Made by a program: the position numbers and the translations under genes. This document shows positions 9,801 through 17,343 of a DNA stretch of 64,000 nt, in pieces; positions within the stretch are counted from its first letter, which is position 1, and every line of letters starts with the position of its first letter. The stretch covers positions 1 to 64,000 of the forward strand of contig NZ_JACB01000054.1 of assembly GCF_000520975.1 (NCBI RefSeq), written 5' to 3'. This DNA comes from Aquimarina megaterium XH134 (GTDB lineage Bacteria > Bacteroidota > Bacteroidia > Flavobacteriales > Flavobacteriaceae). The notes under the pieces are model-generated. The model saw only the letters and a list, made by a program, of their open reading frames with translations. It had not been told where the DNA came from and did not search any database.

Positions 9801-10157
9801 CGTATTAAAGCTATGAGAACTGCCTTATTGAGAACAAACAGCGCTCCTGGTGATCTGGATAATCGCTTAAATATTTTAGAACAACGTATAGCAAATCTAA
9901 ATAAAGAATTCTTTGGAAATACTTCAAAACAACAAGTAGGCGAGAAGACAAGACCAACTATTGAACATAGAATGTTTTCTATTTATAAAGGTGTAGAGCG
10001 ATCTACTTATGGGCCAACCAGTACACATTTGGAAACGATGAAGATAATCGATGACCAATTAAAAAGTATTACTTCTAAGTTCACTGCTTTAAAGAATGAG
10101 GTAAATTCATTTTCAAAAGCATTACAAGAAGCAGGTGCACCATTTGTAGAGGAATAA
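6885..10157 (+). CDS. Secreted BNR/sortilin-like beta-propeller protein (glycosyl-hydrolase-like repeats)
   Basis: A large exported protein of about 1090 residues with a clear signal peptide ending near IYGQ. The first two thirds repeat the Asp-box/BNR pattern (SxDGGxTW; for example SDDGGASW, SIDGGKTWK, STDGGETWE, STDNGRTWK), so it should fold as one or two beta-propellers like sortilin/VPS10 or xyloglucanase-type proteins. The C-terminal third carries a beta-sandwich-like region and a helical tail. Proteins of this type are common in Bacteroidota and often annotated as glycosyl hydrolases, but no catalytic residues are obvious. A longer reading from TTG 6858 lacks a proper start; ATG 6885 begins the signal peptide. 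Confidence 0.85.
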   Translation: MKTKFTQFFFILFLFAFTVSIYGQRAKAKQEISTALSDSVFSGLKLRNIGPAFMSGRIADVAIHPKNESIWYVAVGSGGVWKTVNSGTTWKPIFDDQTSYSIGCVAIDPVNHNTIWVGTGENVGGRHMGYGDGIYRSDDGGASWANMGLKASEHISKIIIHPENSNVIWVAVQGPLWKKGGDRGLYKSIDGGKTWKKTLGDDTWVGVTDLVIDPRNPDQLYAATWQRHRTVAAYMGGGPGSGLHRSTDGGETWERLKNGLPKSWMGKIGLAISPQQPDILYAAIELDRRTGGVYRSADRGTTWEKQSNAVAGATGPHYYQELYASPHHFERLYLVDNTMQISVDGGKTFTRMNEEHKHGDNHAIAFKKEDPDYLLVGTDGGLYETFDLTKNWRFIENLPVTQYYKVAVDDSEPFYNIYGGTQDNSTQGGPSRTDNLHGIQNSDWKIVLNWDGHQPATEPGNPNIMYAERQEGNLTRVDLSTGEVIDIQPQPGAEEDFERFNWDAPILVSAHDPSRIYFASHRVWKSDNRGDKWKAISGDLTKNQERIELSIMGKKQSWDAPWDFLAMSNYNTITSIAESPKQEDVLYAGTDDGIIQATENGGNNWRKIDVGTLPGVPATAFVNDIKADLFDANTVYVALDNHKYGDFNPYLVKSTDNGRTWKSIKGNLPKKTLVWRIVQDHVQPNLLFAATEFGIYFTINGGNRWVKLKGGVPTISFRDLVIQRKENDLVGASFGRGFFVFDDFSLLRNISEDKLKEEATLFPTRDAWWYIPRPSLSFDDKKGSQGASHYVAPNPDFGAVLTYYLKDGLKTSKENRQEIEKKNKGKNIAFPGWNNVEAERTENKPRILLAITNSSGKTIRRIEGPVTSGFHRVAWDLRYPATNAIFLEKQENSYGSPRGFMVAPGQYTATLSKVVNGKVTQLSDPISFMVKRMHNGTLKGATLEKVTTFWRSYENTIGRVSALNMKINKAGKRIKAMRTALLRTNSAPGDLDNRLNILEQRIANLNKEFFGNTSKQQVGEKTRPTIEHRMFSIYKGVERSTYGPTSTHLETMKIIDDQLKSITSKFTALKNEVNSFSKALQEAGAPFVEE

Positions 10158-10179
10158 TTGCTTAGAAGTTTGGTATAGG

Positions 10180-11865
10180 TTAATATCCAGCTGCCTGGCC
10201 ATCTTTACGAGATTCAGAAGCTCCGTAATAAACACCATCTTTTACCATAATAGCTTGGTAGCCTCCGTATGGGCCTAAAGCATAGGATATGTTATGACCT
10301 TTTGAAAGCAGACCTCTAATTGTTTCATATGAAATTCCGGATTCAATATGTAGTGTTCCTCCGTTGGTCATTTCTTCTCCTGTGGGTTGCGATGATCCCA
10401 TATGATTTATTCTGGGAGCATCACCAGCTTCCTGTAGATTCATTTCAAAATCAATCATGTTAACGATAATCTGCACATGTCCTTGGGGTTGCATACCACC
10501 ACCCATAAGCCCAAAACTCATGAAAGGTTTTCCGTCTTTGGTAATAAATGCAGGAATAATGGTATGAAAAGGTCTTTTTTTAGGTTCATATGTGTTAAAA
10601 TGACCTTCTTTCAATGAAAATAACTCACCTCTGTCTTGTAAAATAAAACCGAGTTCGGTGGGTGTCATTCCTGATCCCATACCTCTATAATTACTTTGTA
10701 TCAATGATACCATATTTCCTTCTTCATCTGCAACGGTAAGATATATGGTATCTCCATCATTAAGATTTCCGGCGTCATATGTTTTTGCAGCTTTGTTTTT
10801 ATCAATAAGTTTTCTTCTTTGATCAGCATAATTTTTAGAGATAAGCTGATGTACAGGAATAGTATTAAAATCTGGATCTGCGTAAAATTTTGCTCGATCC
10901 TCATAGGCTAGTTTTTTAGCTTCGGTTAAAATGTGAAGATATTCTGTTGTACCAAACCCCATAGATTTGATATCATATTTTTCAAGAATATTTAGCATTT
11001 GTAAGGCAGCTATTCCTTGACCGTTTGGAGGTAGTTCCCATACATCGTATCCTCTATAGTTTGTAGATACAGGCTCTACCCATTCTGAGGTATGATTTTT
11101 TAGATCATCATAGTTCAGAAATCCACCATTTTCTTTCACATACTTTGCAATAGTTTTAGCAATATCTCCTTTATAGAAAGCATCTCTACCTTCATTTGCA
11201 ATTTTTTCAAGTGTATTCGCTAAAAAAGGGTTTTTAAAAATTTCTCCTTTTTTCGGAGCAGAACCCTTTGGCATATATGTGGTTTTAAAACCAGGGTATT
11301 TTGATAAAAACTTAGCACTTAATTGCATATAATATGCAACCAGTTCGGTCACAGGAAAACCTTCACGAGCATAATTAATAGTTGGTTGCAAAATATTTTT
11401 CATACTTAATTTACCAAACTTGCCATGTAGCTCATACCACCCATCTACACAGCCAGGAACAGAAACAGGAAGAGCACCATGAGACGGTATTTTAGTATGG
11501 TTGTTTTTCTTAAAATATTCTAAAGTTAATTTTTCAGGAGATCGTCCACTAGCATTTAATCCATATAACTTTTTACTTTTAGCATCCCATACAATAGCAA
11601 ACAAGTCACCACCTATCCCGTTTCCTGTAGGTTCCATTAACCCAAGCATTGCATTAGCAGCGATTGCTGCATCAATTGCGTTACCTCCTTGCTTTAAAAT
11701 GTCTAGAGCAGTTTGTGTAGCCAAAGGGTGACTAGTGGCAGCCATTGCGTGGGTAGCAATTACTTCAGATCGTGTGGCAAAACTTTTACCGGTAATTCGA
11801 TCCTGAGAGAAGATCATACTTACAGGTACTAAAAAAAGAAAACAAAGAGTATTAAATGATTTCAT
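10180..11865 (-). CDS. ggt: Gamma-glutamyltransferase
   Basis: A 561-residue exported Ntn-hydrolase that cleaves gamma-glutamyl bonds, for instance in glutathione. The signal peptide is MKSFNTLCFLFLVPVSMIFSQ. The large-subunit region has ATSHPLATQTALDILKQGGNAIDAA. The self-cleavage site and catalytic Thr are in DGDTIYLTVAD, and the small subunit has GSGMTPTELGF and GLMGGGMQPQGHVQI. It presumably matures into two chains in the periplasm. I chose ATG 11865 over the upstream 11892 because it opens the signal peptide. It converges with the BNR-repeat gene with a 22-bp gap. Confidence 0.92.
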   Translation of the reverse strand: MKSFNTLCFLFLVPVSMIFSQDRITGKSFATRSEVIATHAMAATSHPLATQTALDILKQGGNAIDAAIAANAMLGLMEPTGNGIGGDLFAIVWDAKSKKLYGLNASGRSPEKLTLEYFKKNNHTKIPSHGALPVSVPGCVDGWYELHGKFGKLSMKNILQPTINYAREGFPVTELVAYYMQLSAKFLSKYPGFKTTYMPKGSAPKKGEIFKNPFLANTLEKIANEGRDAFYKGDIAKTIAKYVKENGGFLNYDDLKNHTSEWVEPVSTNYRGYDVWELPPNGQGIAALQMLNILEKYDIKSMGFGTTEYLHILTEAKKLAYEDRAKFYADPDFNTIPVHQLISKNYADQRRKLIDKNKAAKTYDAGNLNDGDTIYLTVADEEGNMVSLIQSNYRGMGSGMTPTELGFILQDRGELFSLKEGHFNTYEPKKRPFHTIIPAFITKDGKPFMSFGLMGGGMQPQGHVQIIVNMIDFEMNLQEAGDAPRINHMGSSQPTGEEMTNGGTLHIESGISYETIRGLLSKGHNISYALGPYGGYQAIMVKDGVYYGASESRKDGQAAGY

Positions 11866-12032
11866 GTGAACGAGTATGAGATGATAAAACATCCAAACAA
11901 GATAAGCAATACCCTATAATAATTGATGGAATACCTGGTAAAATGATTGTACAGGTTTATTTTGAAGTTATGTTATTGCAGAACATATCCCGGGCAAATA
12001 AACAAAAGGTAGGAGGAAAGCAGTGATTTATA

Positions 12033-12743
12033 TTACTTTTTTTTCTTAAAAAAGGGAATCAGATAACTTATAGAATATCCGTATCCTACACCGATATTGC
12101 TATAATCATTAGTGCGACCAAATCCAGGAATATATAGATTATCGAATCTATCAGGTTTTTTTTCACTTACCAGAGTTCTAAGAGATACATTGGCTCCCAG
12201 GTATAGATTATTTATAAGCTCTACTTTGATACCAAGAACTAATTCTATCCAACTGGCGTTTAAGCCATCAGATTTGATACTTTCGGTTATTTGGTTTGGT
12301 CCAAAATAGTTTGTACTTGTAAAAATAGAATAATCGTTTAACGTTTGTTCAAAAGTAGAAAATCCATATCGCAGCCCTACATAGATGCTATTCTGCATTC
12401 CGTACCAATTATCGTATATGTTATAATCTATACCGACTCTTGCATAGCTTCCAGATCCTTTTGTATTAATATTCTCTTCATCTCTTATCAAGGACTCATT
12501 ACCTATTTCTGCAGCAAGATAGAATTTTTTATAAAACCTGTAATCTCCAACAATTTCAAATCCAGAATAGTTATCATCAACTGCTGTTCTGATTAATCGA
12601 CCGAGATCAACTCCTGCTCTAAAACCATATTTTTCTGCGGGAGGGAGAGTGTCTTTTGCACTAACTTTTGGTTCTTCTTGCCCATAGAAAAAGCTGGTGA
12701 TTAAGATGCTAATGAAAAATAAATACGTGTGCAGTTGTTTCAT
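12033..12743 (-). CDS. DUF6048 family outer-membrane beta-barrel-like protein
   Basis: A 236-residue exported protein. The signal peptide is MKQLHTYLFFISILITSFFYGQ. Alternating aromatic and polar residues then suggest an eight- to ten-strand outer-membrane barrel (for example YFYKKFYLAAEIG-like strands), ending in a short hydrophobic strand plus Lys-rich tail. It matches the flavobacterial DUF6048 type, which regularly follows DUF6452 and sits near rlmD, as here. Its start lies inside the end of the DUF6452 gene (35-bp overlap), so the two are translationally coupled. Function is unknown. Confidence 0.8.
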   Translation of the reverse strand: MKQLHTYLFFISILITSFFYGQEEPKVSAKDTLPPAEKYGFRAGVDLGRLIRTAVDDNYSGFEIVGDYRFYKKFYLAAEIGNESLIRDEENINTKGSGSYARVGIDYNIYDNWYGMQNSIYVGLRYGFSTFEQTLNDYSIFTSTNYFGPNQITESIKSDGLNASWIELVLGIKVELINNLYLGANVSLRTLVSEKKPDRFDNLYIPGFGRTNDYSNIGVGYGYSISYLIPFFKKKK

Positions 12744-13233
12744 CGGTTACGTTCTCTCTTTGTATTGTTATATTTTTGATCCAGCTCCCATCATCTCCTG
12801 CTTCTGGTGGAGATACAGTAAGACCTTTGTAATTAATCTTAAACCCACAAGCACTACTTACATATTCTTCTTCTGTTGTGTATTGAAAACTTACAGTATC
12901 TTTATTAGGGAGGGGGTCGGTATCACTATTATTAGTTGTGTCAGAATTTATAGTAAATTCATAATCAGTAATCGATACATCATTTCTTAGAGGAATTAGG
13001 ATAGAATCTGTAACTGCACCCAAAGTAAAAGGAGTTTCTATGCCAACTGCTTTTACCTGTAATTCTAATGGAGTTTTTATCTGGGTGCCCGCATCAAAGT
13101 CAATAAATTTTATAACTAAGAAAGGTGTAGTAGGAGTACCTTCTGCACATATGTCATCTCGTTCACAGCTTAAATTTGAATATAAAACCAAGCCTCCTAT
13201 TAATATAAAAAATAAATATTTGTATACTCTCAT
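12709..13233 (-). CDS. DUF6452 family lipoprotein-like protein
   Basis: A 174-residue secreted protein. The N-terminus has a hydrophobic stretch followed by LSCERDDICAEGTPTTP, a lipobox-like Cys followed by the Cys and TPTTP motif characteristic of the DUF6452 type. The rest is beta-rich. Its 3' end overlaps the start of the DUF6048 barrel gene by 35 bp. A lipoprotein coupled to a barrel suggests a two-part outer-membrane complex, but no function is known and that pairing is my inference. Confidence 0.78.
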   Translation of the reverse strand: MRVYKYLFFILIGGLVLYSNLSCERDDICAEGTPTTPFLVIKFIDFDAGTQIKTPLELQVKAVGIETPFTLGAVTDSILIPLRNDVSITDYEFTINSDTTNNSDTDPLPNKDTVSFQYTTEEEYVSSACGFKINYKGLTVSPPEAGDDGSWIKNITIQRENVTDETTAHVFIFH

Positions 13234-13597
13234 ATAGTATTTTTTTCTATCTCAACCATAACATTACTGAATATGGTTTTTTGTAACTACCCTCGATACT
13301 ACGAGGATAAAAATACGGTTAGATGAATGCAAAAATATTGAAACAAAATAAATTTCGAATTGCTATTTGCGTGACCAAAAATAAAAAAGATAAACCAATT
13401 CATACTGGTTATTTCTTAAAAATAAAAGACTCGAATAAAGTAGATGTGTTGCTGTTTATATCATATTTTGATTCTTGTGAAGTTTTTGGTGATTATAATT
13501 TTGTTTTAAAAACCGGGAACTTTTAACAGCTCCCGGCCACCGCAATAGAAAATGTAGAAGATTGCTACATCAAGTTGCCATAATCTAAAGGGTGTGA
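13234..13597. other. Intergenic stretch with a minus-strand terminator
   Basis: 364 bases upstream of the DUF6452 gene. Contents: a short inverted repeat CCTCG/CGAGG near 13292-13307, a weak 67-codon plus-strand reading frame that I do not accept as a gene, and a GC-rich hairpin at 13513-13536. It must also hold the promoter of the DUF6452-DUF6048 pair, which I could not place. Confidence 0.4.
13513..13536 (-). terminator. Rho-independent terminator (minus strand)
   Basis: CCGGGA pairs with TCCCGG across a 12-base loop, and on the minus strand the hairpin runs straight into TTTTTAAAAC. It ends transcription of the two small membrane-protein genes at 13598-14355. Confidence 0.6.
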
Positions 13598-14005
13598 TTA
13601 ATCCATAAAAACCAGATTTCGGGCTTTTGCTTTACAGTTGTGATTAAAAATTACAGTACAACAGTAATAATTTCTTTTGTTTTCACCTTCCTGATTTATC
13701 CAATCAACATAATTGATTACTGTGAATGTAGAATCATTAACGATCCTAACATCTTTGTCACTTTCTCCAAAAGAAATAATAGTTGATGATCGTAACCTTT
13801 TATTGATGATGGAGTATGATGCAGTTAATGCCTCGGATTTGTGAAAATAAAATGGGTTTTTATTGTTTTTAGAACTGGTAATTTGAGCATTATTGTTATA
13901 GTATAGATTGTATAAAACAGCTCCAGTTATTATTGTAATACATATAATTGGTATTACGAAGAGTTTTATTATAAACTCTCCTTTTTTTAAGTTCAATATC
14001 ATCAT
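13598..14005 (-). CDS. Hypothetical single-pass membrane protein
   Basis: I do not recognise this protein. About 135 residues: a short Lys-rich N-terminus, one membrane helix (FVIPIICITIITGAVLYNL), then a mostly polar, probably periplasmic domain with one CC pair near the C-terminus and another Cys close by. The longest reading starts at a TTG at 14041; I prefer the double ATG at 14005/14002. It is downstream of another small membrane protein with a gap of about 40 bp, and a terminator follows it. Confidence 0.5.
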   Translation of the reverse strand: MMILNLKKGEFIIKLFVIPIICITIITGAVLYNLYYNNNAQITSSKNNKNPFYFHKSEALTASYSIINKRLRSSTIISFGESDKDVRIVNDSTFTVINYVDWINQEGENKRNYYCCTVIFNHNCKAKARNLVFMD

Positions 14006-14046
14006 TGTAAGCCTTGGTGGTAGTGAGTAGTTTGTGTGCAAAAAAA

Positions 14047-14355
14047 TTATGGTAAGTTAACGTTAGCATTTTTTGCATCACGTTCTTCTTGTTCTTTTAT
14101 TTTTGTCCATTTAGTATAATTTTCTTTATCTCCGATTTGAAGAAAGGCTTCTGCAACGAATCCTGCATGTAATGAGGCTTCTATACCAGGACCATTTCGT
14201 TTAACAATGTTATATTGTTTTATAGCTTCTTGTGCAACTTGATTTTTGGTTTCGTTAATCTGATGTTGACCAGTATCACTGGAACCGGTAGTAAATAAGA
14301 AATAAATTAAAATAAGAAGAATGAAGATCAGGGGTATTTTTACTACATTTCTCAT
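14047..14355 (-). CDS. Hypothetical membrane-anchored protein
   Basis: A 102-residue protein not matched to any family I know. One N-terminal membrane helix (VVKIPLIFILLILIYFLF) acts as anchor or uncleaved signal. The soluble part is helical and charged, with a TPR-like helix pair (QEAIKQYNIVKRNGPGIEASLHAGFVAEAFLQIGD kind of pattern), which hints at a protein-binding role. A perfect -7 box (TACATTTG, minus strand) lies 64 bp upstream. It likely forms a two-gene transcription unit with the next gene. Confidence 0.6.
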   Translation of the reverse strand: MRNVVKIPLIFILLILIYFLFTTGSSDTGQHQINETKNQVAQEAIKQYNIVKRNGPGIEASLHAGFVAEAFLQIGDKENYTKWTKIKEQEERDAKNANVNLP

Positions 14356-14767
14356 AACTGTTAGTTTTGGTAAACTTAGGTTTGATTATAAATTTATTGT
14401 AGTAGCAATCTTCGAGTACAAATGTAGGAAATAACTCATGATATTATATGTGGTTTTTGAGTTAACTTTTTATGGTAAAACCGTAATTGATAAACTTAAA
14501 TAAATATATTTAATTATCTGATAATCAGCTAATAGCGCGGTTTTTGTTAAAAAAGCGAATTATTTGTTAGTAAAGCACTTATTATCAATGAATTTCATGA
14601 TAATTGGGTGCTCTAATGTCTAATGATTAAAAAAATCGATGAAATACATGATGAAATTATAATTTATCAAATCATTCATTAACTAATTAAAGTCTGATAT
14701 CAATTATTTAGTCGGCAAAAATATATCAGGAATTAAAACTGTTTTTTTACTAAAAAACTAGTTGTAT
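14356..14767. other. Long AT-rich intergenic stretch
   Basis: 412 bases between rlmD and the small membrane-protein pair. It holds the minus-strand promoter box at 14419-14426 and otherwise AT-rich DNA with several short repeats of ATGAT/ATCAT. I see no ORF or stable RNA. No terminator hairpin is evident just below the rlmD stop. Confidence 0.4.
14419..14426 (-). promoter_or_regulatory. Bacteroidota -7 promoter box
   Basis: Minus strand TACATTTG, an exact TAnnTTTG, 64 bp upstream of the 14355 start. No TTTG at the expected -33 distance, so the call rests on the -7 box and its position. Confidence 0.4.
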
Positions 14768-16177
14768 CTATCTCTTTTCAAGTAATACTACATTTTCAAC
14801 GTGATGTGTTTGTGGGAACATATCGACTGGTTGAACTTTACTTACCTTATACATCTCATCTAATAATGAAAGATCCCGTGCTTGTGTTGCACTATTACAG
14901 CTTACATACACTATTTTTTGAGGAGAAATGTTTAATAATTGCCCTACAACATCTTTGTGCATTCCATCTCTTGGTGGATCTGTAATTACCACTTCGGGTT
15001 GACCATGTTGAGAAATAAAATCTTTAGTGAATACTTTTTTCATATCTCCAACGTAAAACTCTACATTGTTAATACTATTACGCTTTGCATTTTCTTTCGC
15101 ATCTTCAATAGCTTCAGGAACAGCCTCTACACCAATTACTTTTTTTGCTTTTTTTGCAACAAATTGTGCAATGGTTCCGGTTCCCGTATATAAATCATAT
15201 ACTAACTCTTCCCCTGTGAGGTTGGCAAAATCTCGGGTTACTTTATATAATTCGTAAGCTTGTTTAGAATTTGTTTGATAAAAAGACTTGGCATTAATTC
15301 TAAATCGTAATCCTTCCATTTCTTCTTCAATATAATCTTTCCCTTTGTAACAAATAACCTCTTGATCATAAATGGTATCATTACCTTTTGGATTTATAGT
15401 ATACTGAAGCGAAGTGATTTCTGGGAATTCTGAAACCATATAATCTAATAGTAGTACTCTTTTTTCTATATCTTCATGAAAAAACTGAAGCAAAACCATA
15501 ATTTCTCCGGTAGATGCAATTCTAATCATTAATGTACGCAAAAAGCCATGTTGATTTCTTGCATTATAAAAGGGGAGGTTGTTTTCTGTAGCAAAAGCTT
15601 TTACCTTATTTCTGATATCATTACTTGGGTCTTCCTGTAGATGACATTTATTGATATCCAAAATTTTATCCCACATTCCTGGGATATGAAATCCCAATGC
15701 ATTTCTATTCTGAATTTCAGTACCACTTCTAATTTCGTCAAGAGTTAGCCATCTGCTATCACTAAACGAAAATTCCATTTTATTTCTATAAAAGAATTGA
15801 TCGTCGGAGCCAAGTATCGAACTTACTTCGGGTAGTTCAATTTTACCTAATCGGGTTAGGTTATTTACAACTTCTTGCTGTTTATAAGCTAGTTGATGTT
15901 CATAACCCATGAATTGCCATTTACAGCCTCCACAAGTTCCAAAATGCTCACAAGTGGGTTCGGTACGTTTGTCTGATAGCTTGTGAAAAGTAGTAGCAGA
16001 ACCTTCATAAAAGGCCTTACGCTTTTTGGTAGTTTGGATATCTACTACATCCCCAGGAACTGCATTGTTAATAAAAATTACTTTTCCATCAGGGGCTTTA
16101 GCAATACTCTTTCCTTTTGCACCTGCATCAATAACTTCGATATTCTCAAAGATCTGTCTTCTGTTTTTCCTTGCCAT
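14768..16177 (-). CDS. rlmD: 23S rRNA (uracil(1939)-C(5))-methyltransferase RlmD
   Basis: Uses SAM to methylate C5 of a uracil in 23S rRNA (RumA/TrmA family). Order of parts in the 469 residues: an N-terminal TRAM domain (about 1-60), the iron-sulfur cysteine cluster CEHFGTCGGCKWQF, the SAM-binding motif VYDLYTGTGTIAQFVA, the DPPRDGMH motif, and the catalytic nucleophile Cys in VYVSCNSATQARDL near the C-terminus. All expected catalytic and cluster cysteines are present. The start ATG at 16177 lies just downstream of a perfect minus-strand TATTTTTG, suggesting a leaderless mRNA. Confidence 0.94.
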   Translation of the reverse strand: MARKNRRQIFENIEVIDAGAKGKSIAKAPDGKVIFINNAVPGDVVDIQTTKKRKAFYEGSATTFHKLSDKRTEPTCEHFGTCGGCKWQFMGYEHQLAYKQQEVVNNLTRLGKIELPEVSSILGSDDQFFYRNKMEFSFSDSRWLTLDEIRSGTEIQNRNALGFHIPGMWDKILDINKCHLQEDPSNDIRNKVKAFATENNLPFYNARNQHGFLRTLMIRIASTGEIMVLLQFFHEDIEKRVLLLDYMVSEFPEITSLQYTINPKGNDTIYDQEVICYKGKDYIEEEMEGLRFRINAKSFYQTNSKQAYELYKVTRDFANLTGEELVYDLYTGTGTIAQFVAKKAKKVIGVEAVPEAIEDAKENAKRNSINNVEFYVGDMKKVFTKDFISQHGQPEVVITDPPRDGMHKDVVGQLLNISPQKIVYVSCNSATQARDLSLLDEMYKVSKVQPVDMFPQTHHVENVVLLEKR

Positions 16178-16181
16178 AGCG

Positions 16182-16189
16182 CAAAAATA
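16182..16189 (-). promoter_or_regulatory. Promoter box for rlmD, leaderless arrangement
   Basis: Minus strand TATTTTTG ends four bases before the rlmD ATG. With the usual spacing the transcript would start at or next to the start codon. Confidence 0.5.
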
Positions 16190-16293
16190 ACAATAGAAAG
16201 CATATACTTATTAAATATTCAATATATCTTAGAAAAAAGAAATAAAAAAATGAACCTATTTATTATTTCTACGTCTATACTATAAAGACCCAT

Positions 16294-16851
16294 ATGACAA
16301 ACACCAATAAAACAATTGATTCTTTGTTGGTTTTACAATGCCAGTCGGGAAGCAAGAAAGCAGTAACTCTTCTTGTGAAAAGATGGCACGCAAAACTATG
16401 TAAACAGGCATATTGGTACACTCGAGATATAGAAATTTCAAAAGATATTGCTCAGGATAGCTGGAGTACTATTTTTTTAAAAATCAATAGCCTAAAAGAT
16501 TCTAATAGTTTTGGGAGTTGGGCATTGACTATTGTAACCAGAAATGCTATTAATTGGTTACGAAAACATAAAAAGGAAGTAGAACATTTACAATCATATA
16601 AGGATTGTAATACAAATCGTATTGAAGATGATACTCAAAATAATCAAAATACGATGGTATTATTAAAAAACTCAATTAAAAAACTACCTTATAATCAACA
16701 GTTAGTACTAAATCTTTTTTATATAGAAGAGTATAGCATTAAACAAATAAGTGATATTATAAACGTTTCGACCGGTACCGTTAAATCACGTTTGTTTACA
16801 GCTAGAGAAAAACTGAAATCAATTTTAAAAAATAGAAATAATGGAGAATAA
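16294..16851 (+). CDS. ECF-type RNA polymerase sigma factor
   Basis: A 185-residue sigma-70 family factor of the extracytoplasmic-function class. Region 2 is LVKRWHAKLCKQAYWYTRDIEISKDIAQDSW with the WxxIxxxL tail. Region 4 is a clear helix-turn-helix: LPYNQQLVLNLFYIEEYSIKQISDIINVSTGTVKSRL, read here in two parts (LPYNQQLVLNLFYIEEYS and IKQISDIINVSTGTVKSR). The next gene begins within its last codons, so the two are coupled. That gene encodes a small membrane protein that may act as its anti-sigma or signal partner. Confidence 0.9.
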   Translation: MTNTNKTIDSLLVLQCQSGSKKAVTLLVKRWHAKLCKQAYWYTRDIEISKDIAQDSWSTIFLKINSLKDSNSFGSWALTIVTRNAINWLRKHKKEVEHLQSYKDCNTNRIEDDTQNNQNTMVLLKNSIKKLPYNQQLVLNLFYIEEYSIKQISDIINVSTGTVKSRLFTAREKLKSILKNRNNGE

Positions 16852-17227
16852 AATGAAAGATATAGATCAATTAATTAAAGAAACATTGAGCCAGGAAGAA
16901 GCAAAATTTTATGATGATTTAGATGAGCAAAATCTTTTCGAAATGTTAGGGGGGCTTTTTAATACCAAACACAGATGGATTATTGTATTGATGAATATTG
17001 CAACTGTAGTAGCTTTTGGTTTTTTAATCTATTGCATTATTCAATTTTTAGATACAGATAATACTAACGAACTGATCAAGTGGTTTGCAGGAGGAGCGAT
17101 CTGTTTTATGGTTATAGGAATGACCAAACTATTCGCCTGGATGCAAATGGATAAAAATGCACTATTAAGAGAAATTAAGAGGCTAGAACTACAGGTATCT
17201 TCTATAGCTGGAAAAATATCACAATAA
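16841..17227 (+). CDS. DUF6768 family membrane protein, possible sigma-factor partner
   Basis: A 128-residue protein with an N-terminal acidic helical part starting IDQLIKETLSQEEAKFYDDL, two membrane helices (about residues 43-68 and 78-102) and a C-terminal amphipathic helix. It matches the DUF6768 type. It overlaps the ECF sigma gene by 11 bp; a second ATG at 16853 would begin just after the sigma stop. Position and topology suggest a membrane regulator of the sigma factor, but it has no ZAS zinc motif or FecR-like domain, so that role is inference. Confidence 0.75.
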   Translation: MENKMKDIDQLIKETLSQEEAKFYDDLDEQNLFEMLGGLFNTKHRWIIVLMNIATVVAFGFLIYCIIQFLDTDNTNELIKWFAGGAICFMVIGMTKLFAWMQMDKNALLREIKRLELQVSSIAGKISQ

Positions 17228-17343
17228 GATTTTAGAAAGAAGCTTATATTTAGTAATTTGCAACCAACTTCAATAGGATGATTTCTCTCCCGAACTTTAT
17301 GTCGAAGTAGGAATTGTAAAGTTTTATTTTTAATACGTGAATA

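Noticed and set aside
13323..13526. A 67-codon plus-strand reading frame
   Set aside because: No family resemblance, no promoter or ribosome site, and its end lies in a minus-strand terminator hairpin.
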